Shown piece after piece: positions 46,601 to 59,200 of a stretch of 64,000 nucleotides of DNA. The position numbers and the translations under genes are program-made. Each line of letters starts with the position of its first letter. Within the stretch, counting starts at the first letter, position 1. The notes beneath the pieces are model-generated. The model was not told where the DNA came from, did no database searches, and saw only the letters and a program-made list of their open reading frames with translations. The DNA is taken from NCBI GenBank assembly GCA_017311315.1, contig CM029617.1:4692681-4756680 (forward strand), read 5' to 3'. Source of the DNA: Dendrocalamus latiflorus. Taxonomy: Eukaryota > Streptophyta > Magnoliopsida > Poales > Poaceae.

Positions 46601-48201
46601 CATGGTGGGGCATGGATATGGCGTGGGGGGGGGCAAAGATGGCTGTGTCATCACGTGGCATGGCATAGGGGTGTGGAGTGATGGTGAATGGTGCATGACA
46701 TGACGTAGAGCAATGACGCTTAGTACGGCAGTGCACGGCACTTGGGGCAGGGCGCGCGTGACGTGCGATACAACGTGACACTCAGCATGGGCGTGGGTAC
46801 GCTACAGGGAGAGGGGAAAGAAGGGGACCAGGGGAAGGGATGGCTGCACGCACGCACATCAAAGCGGAGGTGATTGGGCGCTGCAGCAGCACAATGGACG
46901 GCGTGGCTACAATGGCTTGGGCTGAGCTAGGTAGGGCCAAAGGCCCAACAGGCCAGGAAAAATGGACTACAGCCTAGTGAGCCAAGCCCAACTATCATCT
47001 TCCCATTTTTTTTAAATTTCCATAAATTTCTAATTTGACTTTTCAATTTAAACTACCAATTCAATATAAAGCCGAATTGCATTTGAATTTGAACCCAATT
47101 TAGATTTGTATCGAACTCAACTTGCTACAACACCATTTAGGGTTTCTGAATGGCAATGGGACAAGATTGTCTCAAGTCTCCAATTGGTTTCCTATTTTAA
47201 ATACAATTGATCTTGATTTTGCAATTGGCTTATATTTAGAACTTCATCTGTTAGATTTTTTTCTTTTTAATCCATTCTCTCATCATTTTAGTTCATGATT
47301 TTTTTCAACAAAATATTTGCTTAATTAATTTTTAATTCAATTTAAGCATGTCAATCCTACTTTCTCTTTACTATTTTATTTTTAGGTGTTATTTCCAATG
47401 GAAACTTTTAAATAAAAACTCCAATAAAAACAATGGCAAATTAATGCAAGCAAAGAGTTTTTTACATTCTCACATTTTCAAGTAACAGGCTTTTTGGGTT
47501 GTTACAGAGTTGATGCAGGCGTCCAACACCTCCCAATCCTATCTGACAGCACGGTGAGCATCACTTGTGTCGTCATCGCCGCCACCGCCTTAGCTCCATG
47601 GATTGTAGGAAGTGGAGCATTCCGAACAAGTCCTTGGTGTCCTCGAACTCACGCCATTCCTTGAGGGAGGTGGCGCCTCAGGTGCAACAGTTTGCTCAGG
47701 AAGGGGGAGGAGCAGCTGAAAATGGAGATGGCTACGTCACTCACTTACCATCCTCCTCTCCTATGCATGGAAGACAATGACAAGTGTGGCCACCCCTAAA
47801 CCCTAGCGAAGCACTGCACTACCTCCACCCTCAAGCCCAGTTACACCATCTCTCAATATCGGTTAGATCTGGAGCACTTGATGAAGGTGGTGGCTCCACT
47901 TATGATGGACAACAGCTAGGAAAGGGTCGAGCAGTGGAGACTCATGGGTGGTTGGGGTGGAGGATGGCTGTCACATGAGGGAGGAGCAAGGGGAGATGAG
48001 AGAGAGAGAGGGAGGAGTAGATGGGTGTGAGATGTTCGAACCAAGGTTTTTGGGGGAGGGGGCGCTGGTTGGGGCCTACTTGTCGGTGCTAGTTTTCTGT
48101 GAGAAGTGGTGGGATGGATAACGTACTAACATTACCACCAACCCCTTCTAAGCAGCAGATATATATATATGGACGACACGACATATGCCTTGTCAAGTAG
48201 T
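43652..48201. other. Intergenic, LTR-like repeat DNA
   Basis: The first kilobase is the kinase promoter and shows no clear TATA box. From about 45540 the sequence resembles grass Gypsy LTR material: GGGACCCATGCGC, CACTTGTCAGTGACTCACC, gene-poor C/G-rich stretches, and an end-like GGGTTGTTACA at 47497-47507. Small ORFs here have no recognisable domain. No paired LTR or target duplication was found. Confidence 0.4.
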
Positions 48202-48419
48202 GGGCCTCTTCTTTTCGGCTTCACCTTTTGGCTTTTTTTACAGTAACTAACTTTTAAATAGAGTGTTTTTTCAAGACGGAGTCTACAAGTTGATTATGGT
48301 CAAAACCGCATACGAGTTTCTCTTACTCTGTGCTCTCTCACGGTCTCTCTATCAACTTACTATTTATCAGCCGTAGCCAAAAACTACCAACCGTCGCCCA
48401 AATGAATGGGCCTGGTAGC
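48202..48419 (-). mobile_element. MITE family B, copy 6, flanked by a 10-bp repeat
   Basis: Reverse copy starting GGGCCTCTTCTTTTCGGC and ending GAATGGGCCTGGTAGC. GTCAAGTAGT is repeated exactly on both sides (48192-48201 and 48420-48429), which may be its target duplication. Confidence 0.65.
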
Positions 48420-48560
48420 GTCAAGTAGTAGCTGCTTTACCGACTATATCTACCCATTGTTTGGACATTGGTAAAGTATACACATTACAGAACATATTTC
48501 AATTTTGCAAAACTCTCAACGAAATTTTATGTCTAATTTCACAATTAGCCAAAACCAATC

Positions 48561-51018
48561 TGTAGAATCAAATAGGCAATAGGGGGGTGAATAGTGCCTT
48601 AAAACCTCCCCAAGTATTCAACCAACCCTTCTTGTCCAATAGCTACAGAGCTATGAAGTAAGAGGTGGAATACTCACTGGAACCGAGTGAACAGGCTGAT
48701 AACAGAAAGGAAACAATCACGACCGAAAACAAGAGTGCACAGTGTTTACTACATGGTCGAATGCAGAACAGAGGAGGAAGAGAACGCACGACCGCGAGAT
48801 CCAATTTCCGAAAAACCTTTGATTCACGGATCAATTGATCATGAGACTTCAAATATAACAAGACCACGTCCTCTGGCTGTGAAAAATCAGAGCGGTCGAA
48901 GTCTCTCTGTAGTGGACAGAAAGAACAGCAAAGTCGAAATTGAAACAGAGGACCAGAGAGGCGCACGACCACCTAGCTACGACTTTGAAGAACTTTCGAC
49001 TGAGAGAACCAAAGACCAAGAAACTTGAAACACAGAGAGCTTCAGATCTCAAGAAACTATACTGATCTTTAATTGAAAATAGATCAAGTGAAACAAGATC
49101 TTTACAAGACTTCACAGAGAGAGCTTTTGATCAAGTCCGAAGAAAAGAAGAACTGTGACAAGACTTTGCTCTCGGGAATAGACTAGCCAAGTGGCCTTGG
49201 GGATGATTCCCAGTTTAGAGCAAGTTAGGTCTTTGAGCAAACTAGAAGAGCAATCCTTCGGACAGAAGAGAATTGGAGGGAAGAAGAACAGATAAGACGC
49301 AACCAAATCAATCAAACATCATACAGACAAAAGAACACAAATAGAGGCACAGAGATGAATGATTACATTCATGGAGGTTTCTACAGCCACTCCATCCAGG
49401 AGCGCATGCTCTCAAACCCAGAGAACAACTCACACAAGATAGAAAGGAAAACCAGAGCTTCTCGGGAACAACCTCCCCGAGCACTCATGCTTTACCTTCT
49501 CTATTTATAGCCTTCAGATACCAGGGAGAACCCGTTAACCCCCAACTAACACCGAGTTTTACACAGCTTTACCCGTCATCACCAACAGACTCCAGTGCTT
49601 TAACAGAAAGCAGTTTCCTTTGCAGACTTTAAGCATTTCTCCAAAATGCCCCTCCTGCACCTTCCCGGAAACTTCCCGTTGCCTTGCTGTCTTCGCACGA
49701 CCGCGCCTGCCTTCCGATCGACTGGACCTCGACTCCTCCCTGAGCCTAGTCTTGGTCCACTCCGTTGCACACGACTGCACCCGGCATCCGACTAACTGGA
49801 CCTCGACTCCTCCCTGAGCCTAGTCCTGGTCCACCTCGTCGTTGCCCGTCGTGTCCACCTCCAGCGGCTCCAGCTCCGGTTCCTCGTCATCCTGGCTTGC
49901 AACCACCTCACCAGCCTCGATCGCCTTCAGCGTCTCCTAACCGTCTGGACCTCAACACCTCCTATGCCTAGTCCCGGTCCTTCTACACCTCACCATGACC
50001 TAGCTCCGAAGTCTTGCAGCCACACAGATAAGCAAACCATCACATAGCACCGCACAAAATATCGTGAACATAAATCTGCATTAGGAAAAAAATGTACTCG
50101 TAAGACATCCTAGCTGGTCATAGACCACTAACGACCGGTCGAAAGCACAAAGCATGCAACGCTCAAGGCCTACGACCGCTCTACAAGTCGATACGACCAC
50201 CCCAGAGGTCGGTACGACTGCTTGAACAGAAGCTACGACCATCGCTGCGAGTTTCAACGTGGTCAAAGAGACTTCCGACCACGTTCAACCTCGTTCGACC
50301 GCATACCAACTTCTTTCGACCGCGTCTGACCATTTCCGATAGCACTCCGGCTTTGTTCGAGCGCTTCCGACCGCGTTCGACCACAACCGACCGCATCCGA
50401 CCTTGTTCCGAGCACGTCCGACTGCGTTCGATCGCTTCACAACGTGGTCGAAATCCGCCGACTTCCCAACGTAGTCGGAGACTCGACTGCCGACTACCGA
50501 CCACAGCTCAAGACAACGTGGTCGAAGACTGCCGACTTCCCAATGTGGTCGTGGTCAAAGTCTACCGACTTCCCAACGTGGTCGTAAATCTGTTTGGTGG
50601 CTTTCGATTGCTGACAACGTGGTCGTAAACCTTTTCGACCACGACCAGCGTGGTCGTAAACCCTTCGGCTGACTTCCGACCACGGCCAATATGGTCGTAA
50701 TAGCTTCCGACCATAGCCAATGTGGTCGTAACAGCTTCCGACCACGACCAATGTGGTCGTAACTCCTTCTCCCGACCGTATGCTGCCGACAATGTGGTTG
50801 AAACTGGCTTTCCGACCACTCGATAGGACTTGCGACTTTGTAGAGACAGCACAACGTGATTGTAACTGGTTCTATCGACCTCGTGATCGTATCCTGACGT
50901 TCCGACCACTCACTAGAGCTTACGATTTTGCAGAAGCAGCCCAAACCAAACCCAATCTTTCTAAAATAAGGGTTAATTACTTATCATAAACATATGATCA
51001 TATCCACATGGTCTCTCA
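48561..51018 (-). mobile_element. Solo LTR, Copia-type, about 2.46 kb
   Basis: Forward-strand ends are TGTAGAATC and GTCTCTCA, flanked by an exact CAATC duplication (48556-48560 and 51019-51023). Read on the minus strand, the LTR begins TGAGAGACC and ends with CTATTCACCCCCC...TTCTACA, a frequent ending of plant Copia LTRs. No internal gag/pol is present. The interior includes three copies of a CTGGACCTC.AC.CCTCC..GCCTAG unit (49724, 49797 and 49944 approximately) and the repeat array at 50100-50940. It ends 117 bp past the GDU stop codon. Confidence 0.78.
50100..50940. repeat. CGACCAC / GTGGTCG interspersed palindromic repeat array
   Basis: Dozens of CGACC, TTCGACCGC and AA.GTGGTCGTAA words alternate in opposite orientation. 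The clearest units are about 40-45 bp long near 50500-50770 (CTTCCGACCA...CCAATGTGGTCGTAA). It lies wholly inside the solo LTR. ORFs across it encode repetitive peptides and are not genes. Confidence 0.75.
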
Positions 51019-51135
51019 CAATCACGCCAAGAATCTACATGTCCAGCTAAAACTAACACCAGCAAGGAAGAGGGGGAAAAAGGGCAGAAAGTGATCACCC
51101 CACCCAAAAAAGAAAGCTAAAACAAAAGGCAGCTT

Positions 51136-51699
51136 TTATTGTGAGCTTTCTTGCTGCGTCGTCGTACTGCTACTCTCATGGCTCCGGCTCACCGCATTGG
51201 CGCCATGCCCTCCGAGCTGCGGCTGCGAGCTCACCTCGCAGCCCTGCTCCTCCATCTTCTTCTCCTCCTCTTCTGAGCCGCCGTCGTTGCACGAGCTCAC
51301 CGCATGCGCGGCTCCGAGCTCCACGACGGCTCGGCTCGTCGCCGGCGTGGCGAGGAACGTCGGCCTCTCGTCACCGGCCATGATGACCACCACGTGCTCC
51401 AGGAACCCCACGGCCGGCCTGGCCGCGCCGGCCGCGGAGCCCTTCTCCTCGTCGGTTCCCGCCGCCGAGTCTGCCTGGTCGGCGCCCGACCCGCCGTCGA
51501 GGTAGCCCGAGAGCTTCCAGTAGGAGCACGCCAGGATGAGCAGCGCGAAGGCGATGAGCCCCAGCATCGCCGCCATCCCGCCGAAGAGGTATGGCACCGG
51601 CGACTGCCACGGCGAGTGCGGCCCCGCCGTCCCGTTCAGCGCGTGCGGCGCCGCCGTCGGCGCGCCGCGGCTCATGGGAAACTCGGCTCCCGGCCTCAT
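51136..51699 (-). CDS. GLUTAMINE DUMPER (GDU) family protein
   Basis: An intronless gene for a 187-aa, single-pass membrane protein. After a short polar N-terminus comes the family hallmark SPWQSPVPYLFGGMAAMLGL, running into one transmembrane helix (about 37-60, ending ACSYWKLSG). The cytosolic part contains the VIMAG motif (105-109, in VVVIMAGDERPTFLATP), then a Ser/Glu/Gln-rich tail. GDU proteins promote amino-acid (glutamine) export and work with the LOG2 ubiquitin ligase; VIMAG is needed for that activity in Arabidopsis. ATG 51699 is the first after the TATA box (51838-51831, minus strand). The gene is hemmed in by a solo LTR 117 bp downstream and a MITE 34 bp upstream of the TATA box. 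Confidence 0.95.
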   Translation of the reverse strand: MRPGAEFPMSRGAPTAAPHALNGTAGPHSPWQSPVPYLFGGMAAMLGLIAFALLILACSYWKLSGYLDGGSGADQADSAAGTDEEKGSAAGAARPAVGFLEHVVVIMAGDERPTFLATPATSRAVVELGAAHAVSSCNDGGSEEEEKKMEEQGCEVSSQPQLGGHGANAVSRSHESSSTTTQQESSQ

Positions 51700-51830
51700 G
51701 GTGTAGCCGTGCAGTAGAAGATCGAGTTAGCTTGTGCTGCTCTTGGTGTTAGTTATGAGAGATCAGAGGAGTGCTAGTGCTTTGCTTGTTTCTCTTGGAA
51801 TGGTGTGGAATGGTGAGAGGGAATGGGAGG

Positions 51831-51838
51831 TATTTATA
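51831..51838 (-). promoter_or_regulatory. TATA box of the GDU gene
   Basis: TATAAATA on the minus strand in CTCTATAAATACCTCCC, 132 bp before the ATG. Confidence 0.75.
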
Positions 51839-51872
51839 GAGGTCGGAGAAATGTGACTACACATACATACTA

Positions 51873-52072
51873 GGGAGTGTCTATACAACATTCGACTGTT
51901 TTTAGGACAAAAACAGTCAGATTTTGAGTCGTTAGATGGAGATCTAACGCACTAGATCATTTTTTTGGAGGGGGACTTGTATGGGTGGATCCGTTGGATG
52001 AAGATCTAACGTCCCAGATTAATCTGACTGTTTTTATCCTCAAAAATAGTCGAATGTTGTATAGCATTACTC
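51873..52072. mobile_element. Mutator-like MITE, 200 bp, 9-bp target duplication, in the GDU promoter
   Basis: TACATACTA is duplicated exactly at 51864-51872 and 52073-52081. Long inverted ends of about 50 bp share CTATACAACATTCGACT and AAAACAGTCAGATT. The 9-bp duplication is the Mutator signature. The element contains mirrored GATCTAACG words. Confidence 0.88.
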
Positions 52073-52081
52073 TACATACTA

Positions 52082-53460
52082 TACTAACATCTATGTATGT
52101 GTGTGATGCCAAGGAAAAGGGTTTTTGGTGGGGGCAAAGGCATCAGTAAGAGTCTGTTGTGAACTCTACTCCTAGTTAATTAGTAGTTAACAAGCATGGT
52201 TATGTGGGCGTTCAAGTAGATAAGATGGATTCTTGGGTGGAAAGAAGCAAGCAAGCAAGCATGCTTGGCTAGTTTATTACAAGTTTCCTATGGCATGGAG
52301 TTGTGAATAGTTTGGCCTTGATTCTACCACGTGTCTTAGCTAGGTTCCATGCACTCAAGAATAGTTAAGGTGAAGCCTTGCTTACTTAATTTGTTCACTA
52401 GGACAAAGTTCTCTTATAGGTTATTTGGAGCGTATGTACAAGAAATATTGCCCTTGGGGTGGCAATAGCATTGTTTTGAACTACCCGTTTTTGAAAATTA
52501 GAGGCTTATGGTCTCATTCTTTTTTGCTTTATCGCCAGATTTTAGTTTCAATTTCCTTTAATAATCACTATTCATTAGTTTAATAAGTCGTAGCTATAAG
52601 CCATAGTTCAAAAGAACATCTCCTATCCCTTTGCTCTTAAAAAGGAGATAGCATGCACGTATATATAGTTGCTCTTGATCATTATCTTGCGGAATTAGGT
52701 TGACTACAAATTTAACAAGGTGATTAAATTGCACTCCCTCTGTTCTTTTTAATAACATTTTAGAATATACGTAGTCAATATTTTAGAACTTTGACTGCTA
52801 ATACATACAATAATATTTGAATTTTTCATGTGTAAATGATGCTACTAGATTTGTCATCAAAATACTTTCATAGCATTATATTTTAAATAATTGTTATTAA
52901 TATATAATTAGTAAAAATAATAATCAAAATATATATTAAAGACTATACAGATTTTTTTTTAAAACGTCAAGTAAAACAGAAGATAGTACTGCTGCGTGGA
53001 CACTGCACATGTACACGAGGATACATAGAGGGAGAGACCATCTTGGACTGTACAGGAATGATTGCGTTGTGCAATTATTATTGGCAGACTCCAAACCAAA
53101 AACAAAAAGGAAGTTAATGATATGGTTTAGGACGTACGTAAGCATCGTCCTAGCATCCTTGTTGAACTAAATTATTGCAAAGACAGAGATATGTTACTAG
53201 CAATAAAGGGGAGCCTTGCAGATTTGTCATGGTGGTAGTCTCCCGTTAACCCAAATCATCAGGGAATATTTCTAGCTAGGTTAACTAATTACACAAAGAT
53301 ATATTAGGTACAGTAAAAATCTTCCTTAACAATCAGATCAAGAGAGGTGCATGTTGAGCTTGGATTTGGTTGGGTACAGTAAGTTATCAAGGTTAGCTTA
53401 AAATCACTTGGTTGTATGTACGTATAGTTAGAACATAGGTTTTAGTATGCCAGACCATAT
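52082..53460. other. Intergenic region
   Basis: No gene. A possible 115-bp MITE at about 52500-52615 has GGCTTATGG..TCATTCTTTT on the left and CTATAAGCCATAG, AAAAGAAC on the right. Confidence 0.35.
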
Positions 53461-55380
53461 GGAGGTTATCCTATTTTATGTGATGAGTATTTGGTTTTGC
53501 TTGAGTTTTGTGGTCAAAGTTTGAGTTTGATTTTGTGTTATTTATACTCTCTGGTTTTGTTGTTAGGTGATCAGCGTTTGACAGGCCGTAGGGGGGCGGT
53601 ATGATTGGGGAGTAGTTGTATCGGTCTATAGATGGCGTTATGTTTATTCTAGAGAGATATTTGTTTTGTTGCGCAAAGGTTTTGAGATCGATGCGACTGG
53701 TCGAATGATGGTGGTCCGACAGAGCTGTGTCAACGGGTCTAACTGGCATGGTTGCTACGGTCAGACCAGCTCCCCTATTACCGGGTTTTGACCAGGGTTA
53801 ACTGGGGCGGTCTAACCGGCTGTTGGTTGGTGGTCAGATTGGTTTGTGCTGAGTTGAGTGAGTTACGTTTTGTCTCAGTTGTGTTGTTTCTTTAGGAATT
53901 TTTTGGGAGTCGTTGCAAGGTGTTAGTCATAGCGGGAGTCCATGCATTGTGTTAATCATGGTTGGGATTATATGGTGTTTGCTAATGAAAATTAAGTGTA
54001 TGTTACTTGTGCTTAGGACAGTTGCTTGTTCTTTGATGTGTAGAGTACTTGGTGATTGTTGGTGGTCAACAGCAAAACCGAGGCTAGGGGAGAAGCCCGA
54101 GGCTGTGCAGGGTCGCATATGTCTGTGTGAGGTTGCATCTCAAGTGGAGAAGCAAGGGGAAAAGATAAGGATCATGATGAGGCAAGTGTATGCATGTGAT
54201 GTGCCATTGGATTTAGACTGTTTCAAGTGGAGACGATCCAAAAGGAGGCTAAGGCATATAGGCTCGACGACAAGTCATTGGGCATCACGGACTTTGTATT
54301 GTAGTTTGCTTTGAGGAGAAGCATCGTGAAGGCTGGTGAATGGAGAGACGGTTTGCAAAACTGTAGTAGTTGCCTAAGGTGGAATATGTCACATCTTTGT
54401 GGATGGAGCGCCTTATTAAGCTATTAGAGTTATGTGGAAGTCACGCTCTGAAAAACGTGCAAGTGTATAAGACCCATTTGTGTGTGGATTACTAGGTTTT
54501 CTCAATTGTAAATGGTTGTATCCACTAAGTGTGGGCTATATGATTTCAGAGAAAAATCTCGTGCTTGAAGACACATTTTAGGGTTAAGAATTTTCTTGTG
54601 TTAGGAGCTTTGTGTGAGTGCTTTAGGGGTAGAGCTCTGTCCTTTATGATGGAGTGGCTGTAAATATTTATCTTCGAGTATTAACAGATCCACCAAATTC
54701 ATCCAAGTCTTTGTTCTCAAGTTGAAGTTCTTGATTTATTGATTTGGCTTGATTTTTGGTGTTTCCTACTTCCCTCTTAATCTTTCTTAGCGCCAAGGAC
54801 GTGTAAGTGATGGAGATATCTCTTGGAAACTAGATTCTATCCATTTGAGCACTTTCTATAGAAAGTTCTTGAGTTTGCTCGGTTTTGGCTTGATTTGAGG
54901 GCATCGGTGAGAGATCTTGATTCTAGTGTCTTTGTCGTGTTTCTTGCCGTGGTTTTGCTTGCTCAAACGTGTGGGAGTTCATCCAAGGTCATCTTGACCT
55001 TTCTTAACTCACGAGCGAGCTTTTGGCTTTAAGTTTGGTTTTGCCTCGGTTTTGGTAAAAACACTCCTTGTTTTGGATAAATGTTAGAATTTTGACATTG
55101 ATCTTCTTGAACGTTGCTTGGAATAGGTTTTTGACATCCTTGTGAAGATTTTTTTTGATAAGTTTCATAATATTTGGAGCTGTAGTTTTTGAATTGGGTC
55201 TTTTGGAGGTTTGAACTCAAGCCATACTTACCTCTGCCTGAGCCTCGGTCAGACTTGCCTAAGGCACCGGTCAAACCGGTGGAGCGGTCCGACCACCAGT
55301 GACCTGTGGTCATGCTAGCCAAATGGTTAAACCGCTACCTCCTCAGTTAGACCGTCAGAGGAGTGTTTTGCTTTGGTCTT
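53461..55380 (+). mobile_element. Probable LTR-retrotransposon remnant
   Basis: GGTC.GACC-rich stretches (53690-53850 and 55240-55360) flank an LTR-leader-like section: GAGTATTAACAGATCCACCA, CTTGATTTATTGATTTGGCT, and TTAGCGCCAAGGAC at about 54788, which could be a primer-binding-site vestige. No gag/pol homology was identified, and the limits are guesses. Confidence 0.4.
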
Positions 55381-56047
55381 TATAGGGTTAGCATGTACGA
55401 GTTGTGTGTTTGATCTTCCGTTGTGTGTTTTGAAGCCGTGGATAGCCCGAGGGTTCAAGTTGATATTAAAAAAGTGTGGACTCCTATTTACCTGCTCTAG
55501 TCACCGCCTTCGGTTCTACGTAGTATATGCACACCAGGGGTACGTCTACGGCTACGTTCATTTGAACCCAGATGACAGTTTAATTTACAAAGTATGGTTG
55601 AAATATGCATGTTAGCTTGCATGCAGCACAAAAGTTCATAATTACTCGAAATAATAAGCCATGTCCTTATCCGTAAGCATCGATTAGCTAGCTTAATCCA
55701 TCACTTAGTGGAGCTTTACCTACAACAAATTAATGTGGATTACGTCTGAAAGGTTTAGCTAGCTAGCTGGCGTGACATATTTGATGAGTGGAGAGGCCCC
55801 CAATAAAACGATACTCTATAGATTATAGAATTGATCACATATCCAAGTAACTAGATACTCTACTTGCAGTGTAGTACTCCTTTAAGGTTGCTTTTAACCA
55901 AAACATATGTGATATGTTCCCTCATAAATCTTTTCAACCACTTTTTGTTAGGGCGTATTCCTCTCATAAAGTATGTTCCCTCAATATATAGTGCATCAAA
56001 ACGCACCTTTTTGCCCCAAGGTAAGAGATATGCATGTGCATACAAAT
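55381..56047. other. Intergenic region
   Basis: No gene or bounded repeat recognised. Confidence 0.3.
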
Positions 56048-56289
56048 GGGCCTGTTCTTTTCGGCTGCGGCTTATGACTTTTGGTTGAAAATTTTGAATT
56101 TTGGCTGTTTACGGTACAGATTACGGAGAGGCAGAGACTCACTTGCGATTTTGATTGGTATAGATGTTGGGCTTTTAACGTGTAGATCGTTTAACTTGTA
56201 GACCCCATCTTGAGAAAATATTCTGTTTAAAAGTTAGATACTATAGCAAAAATTAAAAACCGCCAGCTTTTGATTTAAAGAATAGGCCC
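56048..56289 (+). mobile_element. MITE family B, copy 7
   Basis: The best-preserved ends of the family: GGGCCTGTTCTTTTCGGC and (reverse complement) GGGCCTATTCTTT. Flanks TACAAATG and TACAATG could be a target duplication with one base changed. Confidence 0.68.
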
Positions 56290-59200
56290 TACAATGACCG
56301 GCTTAATTTGTTGCTAGCTATAGCTCTTAGTGTGAGCTTATCCACAACAAAAAGAAATGATGGGCCCGAGCTAGCTAGGTTTGTATTTTGCACACCATGG
56401 TCGATCGATACATGGGACGTCATGGGTGTGATGTCTCGATTTTGCACACAGATTTTTTGTACTCATCAGCTGTGTCGCGGATAAAGCTACAGATAGTAGC
56501 TAGGTTTGGAATACATCATTATACATGTGATATATTATGGATGGATTTACTCGTGAGAGATATTGCTAATATTTTTATTTTAAAACCACTTTTTTGGAAG
56601 TACTCATGATGCAATATATGCATGTAACAAATTGTTATGCATGTCAGCATTACAATGTCTTCCTCACATACTACTTTCATGTACTTAATTTGGTTAAAGG
56701 CAGTGAGCTCTTCTGAAACGCCTTCCTTTGCTCCCGTACACGTATCTACGCTATTAGAGTCGTGCGTGCCATCTACACATACGGAAGCTAGCATTTCCTA
56801 GCTAGAAGCAAAGATGGATGTGTAATTAATATTGATGATGGAGACGACAATGATTCAAAGGAAGGTGTGTCCTCTCCTAATCCTAATATCGTCTTATCAT
56901 CATGATATATGCTTGGTGTGCATCATTTGCAAGATAAATATACTAAGAATTAAGAATCTTAGTTATTGCTACTCCCCAACTTTCCAGTAAACTAATAACT
57001 AATTTGATATTAAATATAAAATGTATTCTATATTTAAAGATAAAATTATTTAAAAAATACGTCTTATAAATTTGAACGGGGAGAATACTAATTAAATTGG
57101 CTTTATTAGTGAGCTCACAAGCTAGCGTATCTCCCCTCTGGCCTGCTTTATCATGTGGTTCGGCTCACATGTTGCGATCTCTAATTGGGTGGTTACGTGG
57201 TTTTGTCCGCGCAACGGTAGAACCGTAGAAGTGCTACGGGGCGTACGTGTCGCATTCGGTTCCGATTGCTGTTAAAATCATGGTGACTTCGACTCCCAAC
57301 AAAAAAAATATCAACTTCATTTGACATCTACTCCGTATGCTGTTTATAATTAAGTAACTAGTTGCCCTAGTGACATGCATGGGACGATTCTTTTTCCTGT
57401 TTCCATGAGATTTTGAACAGTGGAATTGTGCGATAGTTGTTAAAACATTTTAGGGTAAATGTCCAACATTCATGTGGAAATTCTTTGTCCAGAATTCACA
57501 TGGGAAATTCTTTGAACGCAGGAATTTCGTATGATTTTTGCATAAGTTTCATAGAAAACAGTTTAATTTCCAAAGAAATCGAGAAAATTATTGTGTTCCA
57601 AATGGGCATAAGGAGCTAAGGACTTGTTTAAAACACAGAATCCCATAGGAATTATGGAGGATTTTATATTGTGTTACATGAATCCATATAAGAATTATGT
57701 GCGATTTCCTCATTCAAAACATGCATGCTCTGAATATTTATTTAGAGAGCGCTGTCTTCATTGATATGTTTACATGTAGTACCTTTTAGTTTATTGCTTT
57801 TCTTAACCAATTGCCAAGCTCTCTTTTAAACCGATATAAACCTAACCAAGTTGGCACACCTTGCAATGGAGAAAAATTTAGGGTCTAGGAGGACCATAGA
57901 AGCTACCTTGCTTCAATATTCGATGTGGATAGATGAGGTGGCAATCAATATTTGCATGGTCGAATCCGACCACAACAGTCATGTGGTGTATATCTTCCGG
58001 AGGCACATTTTCATATGAGAGTGTCTCATGAAGTCGATCAAGCCCGGGTGACCAATGGAATGCTGCCAAAGTATCATTTCCCTTTTTCTGGGAACAAGAA
58101 ATGTTGGGTCCTTATTAATAACCAATGATCCAGTTTTTTTTTAAAAGTCACAAATGACGAACTATATGTAGGGATACCAGTAGGCTATATTGCTGCAAAT
58201 TAAAATTTATACCGTATAAACTAAGAAGCCACACGAGTAAGAGATCATGGATTGTTATCACTAGACGTATAGTGCAGCAAAAGAAGAGTTGAAGCAGCCG
58301 GTTCAACATAGCATGAGTCGATATAGTGAAAGTAGTTGATCATCCAACATCCTTAGAAGCCGATCATTTTGATCAGCACCGCAGTTATAGCAATACCTCT
58401 ATTAAAGTCCACACGTTCAGGGAGGAAATCCATGCACCGGTATGCTAGCACCAGTGAGCATGATAGGGCCTTTGTGGGGTGGCGGCTAGGGTTTTAGCTC
58501 TATGTCTCTCTTAATATGTCCCTCAGTGGAACCCTACGTTAGAGGCCTAATAAGATACGAAACACACTTGACCCATTAGTAACAGATTTAATTTGAACCA
58601 ATATGTTTCATCCCATTAAGTGTATAACTCTGTAGGTTCATGTATATTCGGTCGTGTCTCGAAAACTTTTCTTGTCCACAAGTCAGTAGTGGTCCCTAGT
58701 AAGAACAACTCCCAAATATGCATAAAGATTATATTGGACGAACCTATATAGTGTTCATGCATCGAACCTTTTGCCTCACAATACCAGATCAAACTCAAGA
58801 TGAGAAGTGTGACATCCTATGATAGCTCGATCCTTCACTCATTCTTGTAGTGGATTATTCAGTTGCAATTGACTCCCAATCACATTGGCTATGCACTTCT
58901 TTAATCCAACTACATCGAGAAGCCCAGAAATATATATCATGTTATATGGAGGGGTAAATTCTATCTTGACCACTCACATTCCTCCGCATGTTTTTACAGT
59001 AAACCTGAAAGCTATCTTTGTGGCTACCAGTTACGAAGTAGTGTTTGGCAACCCCTAAATAAATTATTACACATATAGAAAACTATAAAGTTCTTAGGTC
59101 TAAGTATGCACATACACTATGTATGAGACCAACTGATGATACTTAAGAACATAATAATTCCCACAGTATCTTATGGTGGGTCAATCTAATACCATATTCT

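Noticed and set aside
50353..50944. Repetitive ORFs such as those rich in FTTTL and YDHIGRGRK
   Set aside because: They arise from the CGACCAC/GTGGTCG repeat array in a solo LTR. There is no protein family.
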